9,138 nucleotides of DNA from Bryobacterales bacterium. Lineage in GTDB: Bacteria; Cyanobacteriota; Vampirovibrionia; Obscuribacterales; Obscuribacteraceae. The notes beneath the pieces are model-generated. The model saw only the letters and a program-made list of their open reading frames with translations, had not been told where the DNA came from and ran no database searches. Location of the stretch: positions 1 through 9,138 of the forward strand of contig CAJCHQ010000773.1 in the NCBI GenBank assembly GCA_903970295.1, read 5' to 3'. Position numbers and translations under genes: made by a program. Positions 1-6,310 of this stretch are shown here, one piece after another. Each line of letters opens with the position of its first letter. The stretch's first letter is position 1.

Positions 1-1708
1 CGATCGCTGCGCAGATGTTTTCGATCGGTTCATTTTGCCCGATCACCCGCGACTTGACTTTGTCGACCAGCGCGAGCGCTTGCGTGGCCTCGTCTTCGGA
101 CAATTGTCCGAGGGGAATGCCGTGCCAGAAGTTGGCCGCTTCTGCCACATCCCGGGCCGTAATGATCCTAGCCTCGATCGGCTTCGGTGCCTCGTCGATG
201 GCGTTGACGAACGCTCTCAGATCGCTGGCGCGCTGACGCAGCTTAATGAGAGTCTCGGTCTCCCCATTGTGTTCGGCGCCGATCATCTGAAATTCGACGT
301 CTTTGAGTTCGCGCCAGGCCTCTCGTACTTCCGGTGACAGGGAGCGCACTTCGCGCACGTAGGCACAGGTTTTGTCGACGAGGGTTTTGGAGACGTCGGG
401 TTGGTAGTTGTTGGTCACCGGTTTGATGAATCGGTCTGAGATGCGCTGGGCTTCGACCAGTGCGGCATCTTCGATGCTCAACCCGTGATGCTTTTCCAAG
501 CCGGCGCGCACGAATTTGAGAATTTTGGCCACGTTGGCGGGGCTCGGTTCCGGACTCTCCACCTTTTCCGTACGGCGCACCAGAGCACCGTCTTTTTCGA
601 AGTGCTTCTTGTACTCGTCTTCGGTGGTGGCCAGAATTACCCGGATATCACCGCGAGCCATTGCCGGCTTGAGAATGTTGGAGAGATCGACTGCGCCTTC
701 GGCATTGCCGGCACCGATGACATTGTGTGCTTCGTCGATGAAAACGATCAGCTGCTTGTTCGCGCGTGCCGCGTCGATGATAAATTTGGCCCGCTCTTCG
801 AATTCGCCACGATATTTCGTGCCGGCTACGAGAGAGGCAATATTGATCGTGACGATGGTGCAACCCAGGAGTTGGTCGGGCACTTCGCCTCGATTGATGC
901 GATGGGCCAGGGCGCCTACGGCTGCGGTTTTGCCGGTGCCGGGTAAGCCGATCAGGATCGGATTGTTTTTCTCCGATCGGATCAAGACCTGGATCATTTT
1001 CGAGATCGTGTCATCCTGACCGAAGGTGTCGCCGATCTTGCCATTTTCAGCGTCTTCGGTGATGTCGGATCCGTAGGTGCGGAAAGGCGAGGTGTTCGGT
1101 AAAGTCTGGCGCTTGCGCGGATCGGGTTTGTCAACGCCGGTCCATCCGACGAGATTGCTTTTAGCCAGGTTTGGATCTTGAGGTTGGTTACTGTCGTGAA
1201 AATTCACGTCATCTACTCCTTGCGATGCCGCGGTGCTTAGCAGATCGTCGGCTTTTCGCTGGACTTGAGTGATTTGATAACGAAGTTGATCGCTCCATGA
1301 GATGCGGAAGTATTTGTTCATGAGGATCGCTACAGCACTTGTCGGTATCTGCATAAATCCCATAAATAGATGAGATGGCATCAGCCAGCCGCTTCCGTAC
1401 GCGCTCGCCTCTCGATCTGCGATTTCGAGAGCCATACGCATACTGCGTGCGGCGTAAATGCTGTCTTTAGAGATCGGTCGTCTGGGCGTACCTTGATAGG
1501 CGAGCATTTCCTCGAAAACATTGATGACATCGGCTAAGTCGGGTCGGCCGAGAAGGTGTTCGAGCAGGCGCGGGATGACCTTGTCTGGGCCAGTCAGGCA
1601 TGCCAGGAGTACTGCTGTGCCGTCGAGTTCTTTTACTCCGTAGGCAGCCGATTTTTCGGCAGCAAGGGACATTACCGACTTGGTGTTGTTGTGCGGCTTC
1701 GGGTGCAT
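1..1708 (-). CDS. Divergent ClpC/ClpB-like AAA+ ATPase (Hsp100), 3' end cut by window edge
   Basis: Visible are 569 codons from ATG 1706-1708, with AAGGGAG at 1715-1721 as ribosome site (6 nt spacing) and an in-frame stop just upstream. Residues about 10-135 resemble a degenerate double Clp N-domain (PSHLFMGF near 111). The first AAA+ domain (about 225-450) has Walker A GLPGTGKT (254-261), pore-loop-type KYRGEFEER (298-306), Walker B IVFIDEAH (321-328), an ATT sensor (360-362) and an RR arginine-finger pair (378-379). A short middle segment follows, nearer ClpC than ClpB length. The usual entry to the second AAA+ domain is present (WHGIPLGQLSEDE at 528-540, VIGQNE at 555-560), and the rest lies outside the window. 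Family members unfold or disaggregate proteins using ATP, some feeding a ClpP protease. Unusual here are the TEKV after the arginine pair and the lost PDKAIDLLDEA-like segment near 437-447. A ClpC-like paralogue is more likely than housekeeping ClpB. Partner and substrate are unknown. Confidence 0.93.
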   Translation of the reverse strand, partial: MHPKPHNNTKSVMSLAAEKSAAYGVKELDGTAVLLACLTGPDKVIPRLLEHLLGRPDLADVINVFEEMLAYQGTPRRPISKDSIYAARSMRMALEIADREASAYGSGWLMPSHLFMGFMQIPTSAVAILMNKYFRISWSDQLRYQITQVQRKADDLLSTAASQGVDDVNFHDSNQPQDPNLAKSNLVGWTGVDKPDPRKRQTLPNTSPFRTYGSDITEDAENGKIGDTFGQDDTISKMIQVLIRSEKNNPILIGLPGTGKTAAVGALAHRINRGEVPDQLLGCTIVTINIASLVAGTKYRGEFEERAKFIIDAARANKQLIVFIDEAHNVIGAGNAEGAVDLSNILKPAMARGDIRVILATTEDEYKKHFEKDGALVRRTEKVESPEPSPANVAKILKFVRAGLEKHHGLSIEDAALVEAQRISDRFIKPVTNNYQPDVSKTLVDKTCAYVREVRSLSPEVREAWRELKDVEFQMIGAEHNGETETLIKLRQRASDLRAFVNAIDEAPKPIEARIITARDVAEAANFWHGIPLGQLSEDEATQALALVDKVKSRVIGQNEPIENICAAI

Positions 1709-1740
1709 CGTGATCTCCCTTCTGGAAATCTAGCGATTTC

Positions 1741-1769
1741 ATTCAAACGGCAGTCGCGTGCGTTTGAAT
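1741..1769. promoter_or_regulatory. Perfect 9-bp inverted repeat (operator or 5'-UTR hairpin) before the clp gene
   Basis: ATTCAAACG at 1741-1749 and its exact reverse complement CGTTTGAAT at 1761-1769 are separated by 11 bases. The element lies 33-61 nt upstream of the clp start codon, within the presumed leader or promoter. The geometry resembles the heat-shock operator CIRCE (9-9-9), but the arm sequence does not match CIRCE. It could be a repressor site or an RNA hairpin. The repeat is seen directly; its role is inferred. Confidence 0.5.
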
Positions 1770-1815
1770 CGGCAAGTTACATGATGAAAAGGTGCTGGGG
1801 TGTGAGTAAGTTTCG

Positions 1816-1845
1816 ACTATGCTGAGAAATCTGGTTGTGCTTCAA
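1816..1845 (-). promoter_or_regulatory. Weak candidate sigma70-type promoter for the clp gene
   Basis: Read on the minus strand, TTGAAG (1840-1845) is followed after 18 nt by CATAGT (1816-1821). Both boxes are imperfect. If used, transcription would start near 1809 and place the inverted repeat at 1741-1769 in the leader RNA. This is only a consensus-match suggestion. Confidence 0.22.
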
Positions 1846-2046
1846 TTTAGCAATTTCTTTAGGCATCCCCTAACGAAACCGCAGCCAAAATCGCTTACTG
1901 GGCTTGCTTTTTCACGATAAGTGCAAGAACATCATTAGTAATCGTCGTGGCGGTATCTACTTCTTGATCGGTGCTGGTATCAGCTTGATTGCGATCAAAT
2001 GAGCGTGAATCTCTCGGCCATGCAGATGCACTCAATGGTTTTGTTT

Positions 2047-3528
2047 TCAAGTGCCGACCGCAGCCGTTATCAGCTGCCTGAAACGAGCCAACCTGGCACC
2101 CATTTCATTTTCAGGCAGATGTGCAAACGGCAGTACGAAAGTGTTATGGCTCGAATCAAGAAGATAATTGGCATCGGCTGTCAGCAGACCAAGACCGGCT
2201 GCCTGTGCGGAAGCGAGGATCGTATGATGATCCGCTACTTCTAATTTCAAGAATAGCTGAAAGGCCGAAGCTTCTCTGGCAATTTCAATTGCATTGCCAA
2301 AATTGCGCGTCAACTCCAGCACACAAGAACGCCATCGCGAAGCGTAAACGTCCCGCGTTTGCCGCAGATGCTTTTCGTAATCACCTTGCTCCAGCAACGT
2401 AATTAAAGCTAACTGATCTATGAAGGAAAAATTGGTGTGAAACTCGGAAGGACTCTGATGCCAAGCTTTCTGCAAAACCGGAATAAGAGCGACGGGCGTG
2501 ACCATGTAACTGACGTTGACGAGTGGATAAAGGGTTTTCCAAAAATTGGCGATGTAAATGACGTTGTCAGCCTGACTGAGTGCTTTCAACGGTGGCAGCG
2601 GATTAGCGCCGTACCTGTACTCGGCGTCGAAATCGTCCTCAATCAGGATCACGTTATTCGCTTGGGCCCAACGAACCAGATCTTGACGGCGCTCAAGCGA
2701 TAAGCAAGCGCCGTTCGGCTCTTGATGCGACGAATTTATGTAGAGACATTTAGGCGGGGCTGAGAGCTCTTTCAAAACTTCGACTTTCATGCCTTTGTCG
2801 TCTACTTCGGCCGGTATGAGCTTAGCCTGCAGCGCTTGAAATATTTCGCGAGCATAGATTGGTCCTGGCTCTGGAATGACGACGCAATCGCCTGATTGAA
2901 TCAGAGTCTCGCTAACAAGCTTGAGAAAATATGTCGATGACGCACAAATAAGCAATTGTTCGCTCGGAATTTGAATCATGCGCGAGCGCTCTAAATACTT
3001 TCTTATCGCATCTCTCAGTGGTGCATAGCCGAACGGGTCGGTGCCGTAATCAATCGATGATCTTTCCAATTTACGGTAACTTTGCAGCCAACAATTTTTC
3101 CACTGACCGAGCGGCAGCAAATCTTTGGGCGCGCATCCATAATTGAGTTCGGGATAGTCGTGTGCAGTTAGTTTCGGAGCATTGGTTTGCAGGGAGTGCG
3201 AAGCGCTGGCGGAGAACTCTATTTCAATCGCTTGTCGAGGCGCGAGTGTGGTTTCGGTTGAAAGTCGCTTGCGCACATAGGTGCCGGTGCCCTCGATGGT
3301 CTCAATGTATCCCTGAGCGATCAAATCCTCATAAACCCGCACTGCTGTCGGGCGCGAAATCCCAACAATGTTTGCCAACTGCCGTGTTGATGGTAGTAAC
3401 TGCCCTGCCATCAATCGAAAGTCGGCTATTTCCAGCTTGATCTTTTCAGCCAACTGAAGTCGGATTGGTACCCGGCTGTTGCGGTCCAAGTCGATATTCG
3501 GAAATATGAAATCAGTCGCTTCTGCCAT
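2047..3528 (-). CDS. MocR-family regulator (GntR winged helix + aminotransferase-like domain)
   Basis: This is a 493-residue protein, the usual MocR/PdxR length. A GntR-type winged helix occupies about 20-86 (PSTRQLANIVGISRPTAVRVYEDL, then a GTGTYV wing). A linker leads to a fold-type-I aminotransferase-like domain from about 130: GYAPLRDAI (167-175), SSHQEPNG (266-273), EDDFDAEYRYG (297-307) and the PLP-lysine motif FWKTLYP with K331. Relatives sense PLP or amino acids and control vitamin B6, GABA or amine genes. In the PLP site the Ser usually before the lysine is Trp330, the usual RLGY is NVSY (338-341), and the usual SGAQQ-type stretch is ASSTY (196-200). Effector binding may therefore be altered. 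No pdx, gab or transporter gene lies beside it, so its target is unknown. ATG is the first start after an in-frame TAG, and no Shine-Dalgarno is seen. The family call is firm; the regulon is not. Confidence 0.93.
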   Translation of the reverse strand: MAEATDFIFPNIDLDRNSRVPIRLQLAEKIKLEIADFRLMAGQLLPSTRQLANIVGISRPTAVRVYEDLIAQGYIETIEGTGTYVRKRLSTETTLAPRQAIEIEFSASASHSLQTNAPKLTAHDYPELNYGCAPKDLLPLGQWKNCWLQSYRKLERSSIDYGTDPFGYAPLRDAIRKYLERSRMIQIPSEQLLICASSTYFLKLVSETLIQSGDCVVIPEPGPIYAREIFQALQAKLIPAEVDDKGMKVEVLKELSAPPKCLYINSSHQEPNGACLSLERRQDLVRWAQANNVILIEDDFDAEYRYGANPLPPLKALSQADNVIYIANFWKTLYPLVNVSYMVTPVALIPVLQKAWHQSPSEFHTNFSFIDQLALITLLEQGDYEKHLRQTRDVYASRWRSCVLELTRNFGNAIEIAREASAFQLFLKLEVADHHTILASAQAAGLGLLTADANYLLDSSHNTFVLPFAHLPENEMGARLARFRQLITAAVGT

Positions 3529-3534
3529 AGGCGT

Positions 3535-3540
3535 AGTCTA
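3535..3540 (-). promoter_or_regulatory. Possible -10 box of a leaderless MocR transcript
   Basis: On the minus strand TAGACT ends 6 nt before the ATG at 3526-3528. This is the spacing expected when transcription starts at the A of the start codon. It fits the absence of any purine-rich ribosome site. A good -35 is not visible. Two CCCGAA copies 11 nt apart lie just upstream (about 3549-3566) and could be regulator contacts, since MocR proteins often bind direct repeats near their own promoters. This is inferred from spacing only. Confidence 0.3.
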
Positions 3541-3585
3541 GGCCGGGTTCGGGGCATTTTCGGGTCAGATTGTCAGCCTCCGATA

Positions 3586-4704
3586 TCAGCCGGGAGTTTC
3601 TCTGCGTTTTTGCTTGCGCCAGTATTCGCGCCAGATTTTCCACTCGACCACGGTGTCTTCGTGCATGGCCAGAGCGGCGTCGCGGAGCCAGTTCGACGGC
3701 AGTTTCGCTAGGCAATGCCTGACGTCAGGAATAGCGTCTGGTGTTGCCCAGTGATGATTTCCCGTCTCGAAACCCATTGACCAGAGAAGCAGCGCTTCGT
3801 CTCGGTCATGTGGTAGCGAATCGAGGTCAATTGGCGAACAGTCAGGTGCCAGTCGCCGTCCGACGTAGTTGCCGATCACTTTCTGAAATGGGTCTTTGAC
3901 TTTGATCGCCTTGTCGACCATGTCCATGTAGAAAATCTTGCCGCCGTCTTCACCGTTGGCGAAATACCAGGATGATGGGACGAGCGACTTGACCTCCCGG
4001 GCGATCAGGGCGCCTCCCCATTCTCCGACCGCCACCACTCGTTGACGCCCCAGACTGCCCTCGCCGCCTTGACGGTGGAAAGCCTGGAAATCCATATTCG
4101 GGTCGGGCAGAAGTTGCTTGAGCGCGCGCATAGCCGACTTAGAAATTGTGTCGACTTCGGTCGCGCGCGCCTGCATCTTCTGAAAGTAGGCGGTCGGATC
4201 TTTGAGCCTTTCCACCGCCATACGCCGGAGCTCGAGATTGTCTTCCTGCAAGATAAAAGGGCGACCGCCCTTGCGCAAGCTCTTTTCGTAGCCGGCCAGG
4301 ATTTTGTCACAGCTGCGATCGAAGTCGATTTCCAAATGACCGCTTGCGATCGCTACATAAGCGCTTACGGCCAGGCGAATCAGATCATTGACGAAATAGT
4401 ACGAATGCACTTCGTCGTAATCGTTGATCGACCAAGCCAGTCTGCCCTCGCCGTCGCGGTACGTACAGAATTGCCGCACATGTAGATCGATAATCGCCAG
4501 AAGTTCAGGCGACTGCGCTGCCACGCGTTTGCAAACTTTCGGGAAACGCTGGAGCCAGCGATAACAAGTCGCCCTGATGAACAGGCCCAGGTCATTAGCC
4601 ATGTCTTCGTGCTTTTTGAAGAGATCCGCCGGCACGATATCGATCTGCCGGGCGAGCAATCGTTCGAATTCCTGTGTCGAGGTGATGATGTCCATTTTAG
4701 CCAT
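3586..4704 (-). CDS. DUF2252 family protein of unknown function
   Basis: This is a 372-residue protein. Family hallmarks in order are DLHVRQFCTYRD (73-84), the acidic motif INDYDE (93-98) followed by NDLIRLAVSAYVA, then GSLGRQRVVAVGEWGGALIAREVKSL... beginning near 216, and a Trp-rich C-terminal region. Typical relatives read GDLHxENFG at the first motif; here the Gly is Ile, the Asn is Gln and the final Gly is Cys. That motif pair resembles the catalytic loop and metal motif of aminoglycoside-kinase-like folds, so phosphotransferase activity has been thought possible for the family but is unproven. The start chosen is ATG 4702-4704. An upstream in-frame TTG at 4729-4731 would add nine residues but encloses the GGAAGGAG ribosome site, so it is unlikely. 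No signal peptide or membrane segment is seen. The 57-nt gap to the MocR gene leaves co-transcription open. Confidence 0.85.
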   Translation of the reverse strand: MAKMDIITSTQEFERLLARQIDIVPADLFKKHEDMANDLGLFIRATCYRWLQRFPKVCKRVAAQSPELLAIIDLHVRQFCTYRDGEGRLAWSINDYDEVHSYYFVNDLIRLAVSAYVAIASGHLEIDFDRSCDKILAGYEKSLRKGGRPFILQEDNLELRRMAVERLKDPTAYFQKMQARATEVDTISKSAMRALKQLLPDPNMDFQAFHRQGGEGSLGRQRVVAVGEWGGALIAREVKSLVPSSWYFANGEDGGKIFYMDMVDKAIKVKDPFQKVIGNYVGRRLAPDCSPIDLDSLPHDRDEALLLWSMGFETGNHHWATPDAIPDVRHCLAKLPSNWLRDAALAMHEDTVVEWKIWREYWRKQKRRETPG

Positions 4705-4712
4705 TGTAGTTT

Positions 4713-4720
4713 CTCCTTCC
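4713..4720 (-). promoter_or_regulatory. Strong Shine-Dalgarno fixing the DUF2252 start
   Basis: GGAAGGAG on the minus strand lies 8 nt before ATG 4702-4704. It sits inside the longer TTG-initiated reading frame, which argues for the shorter protein. Confidence 0.75.
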
Positions 4721-4847
4721 GCCAGCGGCAACCGCTTTCTCTCGGCGGTACTAGCAGCGGTGCAAAATTAAAAGGCCTCGGGACCTGCATTTATGCCTGA
4801 TCTCGAGCTCAGTTCGGGTTCAGGTTCCAAATTTACAGCCGGGATGT

Positions 4848-4867
4848 CAATCGGAGTATATCGATTG
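4848..4867. promoter_or_regulatory. Inverted repeat in the divergent control region
   Basis: CAATCG (4848-4853) and CGATTG (4862-4867) form a perfect 6-bp dyad with an 8-nt spacer. It lies between the starts of the DUF2252 gene (leftward) and the HTH/coiled-coil gene (rightward), 34 bp upstream of the latter's -35 box. A TTGACA on the minus strand (4845-4850) overlaps it but has no good -10. It could be an operator, perhaps for the neighbouring HTH protein. Function is inferred and the repeat is short. Confidence 0.28.
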
Positions 4868-4900
4868 GGTGGCAATCTCACCGCCGGTAGTATCAGTGTC

Positions 4901-4929
4901 TAGACAGAGAGCGTCCGTGGGAGCATAAT
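4901..4929 (+). promoter_or_regulatory. Sigma70-type promoter for the HTH/coiled-coil gene
   Basis: TAGACA (4901-4906) and CATAAT (4924-4929) are each one mismatch from consensus and are separated by exactly 17 nt. The predicted start near 4936 gives a leader of about 33 nt to the ATG at 4969. Confidence 0.6.
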
Positions 4930-4968
4930 GTCTGCGGATAGGTCGTTTGCAGAAAGGTTTTGGTCGCA

Positions 4969-5793
4969 ATGAACACAATAGCCCAGCACGGCAACCATTT
5001 ACAGACTGAGGCGAGCGTATCGAACATGCTCGCGTCTGATATCACCAGTGATGCAACTCCGCGCTTAGAAGAATTGGCGGTCGCGGGCGTGATGCCTGAG
5101 GGTTTGACAGTAAGCCAGACAGCTAAAATCCTCGGCATCCAGGAAGATAAAGTCACCCGGCTGATAGCCGATCAAACATTGTGTTGCGTCAAAGTTGATG
5201 AAGATGGGGCACCACTATTGGATGCTGCTTGTGTACGGGCGCAAGCGGGAAAATCAAAAGCTGTTTTTCTCGACGAAGTGCGGCGCATAATAGGAGCGGA
5301 AAGTCGCGCACGTTTTGACGAAGAAACCACCCAGAGCCCATTGGAACAGCTGTTCGCCGGCCTTTCTGAACTCTCTGGCGGGGACGAAAATGCCTCGATG
5401 ATCAGGCTGGGAGCAGCAAACGATCCGGTCTCGGCCGCGATCAATGTGACGCCGATGCATCTGAAACCGTTGGATCGCAGAGCCATAACCGCCAGAAATG
5501 TCGAAGCCATTCTCTCCAATCTGGAGTCTGCAAATGGTCGACTGGAAGCTGCAATGTTCCGAGCCGGCTATTTGGAATCGAAAGTCGAAGGTCTCGAGGA
5601 AAAGCTGAAAGATATGCCGGAGTTGCGAACGAAAGCGGCGCGCTCGCTAATCTTCGAGAGGGAAAATGCCCAGTTGAAAGCAACTCTGGCAAAACACGAG
5701 CTGGAGTTGATCGAAGTTCATCAAACTCTCGACCGGTTGCGTCAAAGCTGGTGGTGGCAGGCCTGGAGCTGGGTGTTCGGCGTGCGCATCTGA
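4969..5793 (+). CDS. Unrecognised protein: MerR/excisionase-like HTH, long coiled coil, Trp-rich C-terminal tail
   Basis: The protein has 274 residues from ATG 4969. An in-frame TTG at 4960 lies only 2 nt after the AGAAAGG ribosome site (4951-4957), so the ATG, 11 nt away, is preferred. Residues about 44-92 look like a single HTH domain of the MerR or excisionase type (GLTVSQTAKILGIQEDKVTRLI, then a short wing-like DEDGAPLLDA). A polar middle of about 80 residues follows. Residues about 176-257 show heptad-like Leu/Ala with many charges (LESANGRLEAAMF, YLESKVEGLEEKL), predicting a coiled-coil dimer. The protein ends in WWWQAWSWVFGVRI, short and aromatic, more like an amphipathic membrane or partner contact than a spanning helix. 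There is no enzyme motif. It is the only plus-strand gene, with its own promoter, and converges on folK. It may be a membrane-associated DNA-binding or scaffolding protein; the function is unknown. Confidence 0.75.
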   Translation: MNTIAQHGNHLQTEASVSNMLASDITSDATPRLEELAVAGVMPEGLTVSQTAKILGIQEDKVTRLIADQTLCCVKVDEDGAPLLDAACVRAQAGKSKAVFLDEVRRIIGAESRARFDEETTQSPLEQLFAGLSELSGGDENASMIRLGAANDPVSAAINVTPMHLKPLDRRAITARNVEAILSNLESANGRLEAAMFRAGYLESKVEGLEEKLKDMPELRTKAARSLIFERENAQLKATLAKHELELIEVHQTLDRLRQSWWWQAWSWVFGVRI

Positions 5794-5820
5794 GTTGCAA
5801 CGAAGGCTGCAAGTTACCCG

Positions 5821-5849
5821 GATCAGATTTTGATCAAAAAAAAGATCAA
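5821..5849. other. GATC-rich convergent gene junction with an A8/T8 tract
   Basis: This lies between the HTH gene stop and the folK stop, and overlaps the latter. Three GATC copies fall within 27 bases. TTGATC (5830-5835) and GATCAA (5844-5849) flank eight A residues, and GATCA-GATTT-TGATC (5821-5835) is a second small dyad. On the minus strand a T8 run follows the folK stop at once. A CCGCC/GGCGG hairpin inside the folK end (5872-5889) is too far from it for a standard terminator. It may be a weak termination zone for the folate operon. Confidence 0.25.
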
Positions 5850-6310
5850 CGAGACGACAGTAGTTTGACTTCCGCCAGAGTTGTGGCGGGTAGTTCGTCG
5901 CGCCTGGATGCAAACGCTGGATCTATTTCGGCTAAAGGCACCAGCACAAAAGCTCGCTCATTCATGCGGGGGTGCGGGATGGTCAGATCCGGCTGAGAAA
6001 TGCTTATGTCATCGAAGGTGAGAATGTCCAGGTCGATCAAGCGTGGTCCCCAGGGAATTGTTTTCACCCGACCCATGGCTTGCTCGATCGCTTTCAATGA
6101 TTTCAGCAGTTCGTCTGGTTTTTGCTCGGTCTCCAGTGTCACGACAGCATTGCAGAAATCAGGCTGGTCGGTGATACCCCAGGGCTTGGTCAGGTAAAGG
6201 CTGGAGCGAGCGGTGACAGTGCCCAGTTTGCACAATGCATCGATTGCTGTTTTGATGTTCTGCGGTGGATCGCCGATATTCGAACCGAGCGCGATGTTAA
6301 CTAAAGTCAT
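5846..6310 (-). CDS. folK: FolK, 6-hydroxymethyl-7,8-dihydropterin pyrophosphokinase (HPPK)
   Basis: This cytosolic enzyme transfers pyrophosphate from ATP to 6-hydroxymethyl-dihydropterin, making the pterin substrate of FolP. Its 154 residues match the usual single-domain length. The motifs are N-terminal ALGSNIGD (7-14), TKPWGITDQPDFCNAV (41-56) for pterin contact, the signature WGPRLIDLDIL (87-97) with Arg90 and metal-binding Asp93 and Asp95, IPHPRM (111-116), and the C-terminal AFVLVPLAEI (120-129). All expected catalytic residues are present. The ATG overlaps the folB stop as ATGA, which points to translational coupling. It is the last gene of the CADD-folP-folB-folK operon. Confidence 0.97.
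   Translation of the reverse strand: MTLVNIALGSNIGDPPQNIKTAIDALCKLGTVTARSSLYLTKPWGITDQPDFCNAVVTLETEQKPDELLKSLKAIEQAMGRVKTIPWGPRLIDLDILTFDDISISQPDLTIPHPRMNERAFVLVPLAEIDPAFASRRDELPATTLAEVKLLSSR

Larger units (their letters stand above)
1709..2046. other. 338-base gene-free stretch between the MocR gene and clp
   Basis: No gene with a credible start was found here. The right part, next to clp, holds the 9-11-9 inverted repeat and a weak promoter. The left part has a minus-strand open frame with no ATG, from a TTG at 2033-2035 (or 2048-2050) down to TAA at 1895-1897. It would encode about 46-51 residues ending in LALIVKKQAQ, with a Thr/Asp-rich middle. No ribosome site precedes it, so it could be chance or a gene remnant. 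No strong hairpin plus T-tract terminator for the MocR gene was seen. Confidence 0.4.

Noticed and set aside
15..1019. Long plus-strand open frames (15-236, 35-337, 485-946, 516-1019)
   Set aside because: They are opposite-strand shadows of the clp gene, whose minus-strand translation carries clear Walker motifs.
3162..3440. Plus-strand open frame of 92 codons
   Set aside because: Shadow of the MocR winged-helix region; the translation shows no domain and the minus strand is clearly coding.
4042..4485. Plus-strand open frame of 147 codons
   Set aside because: Lies entirely within the DUF2252 gene on the other strand and shows no recognisable domain.
4893..5156. Minus-strand open frame of 87 codons across the HTH gene start
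   Set aside because: Overlaps the promoter and start of the plus-strand gene; no ribosome site or domain.
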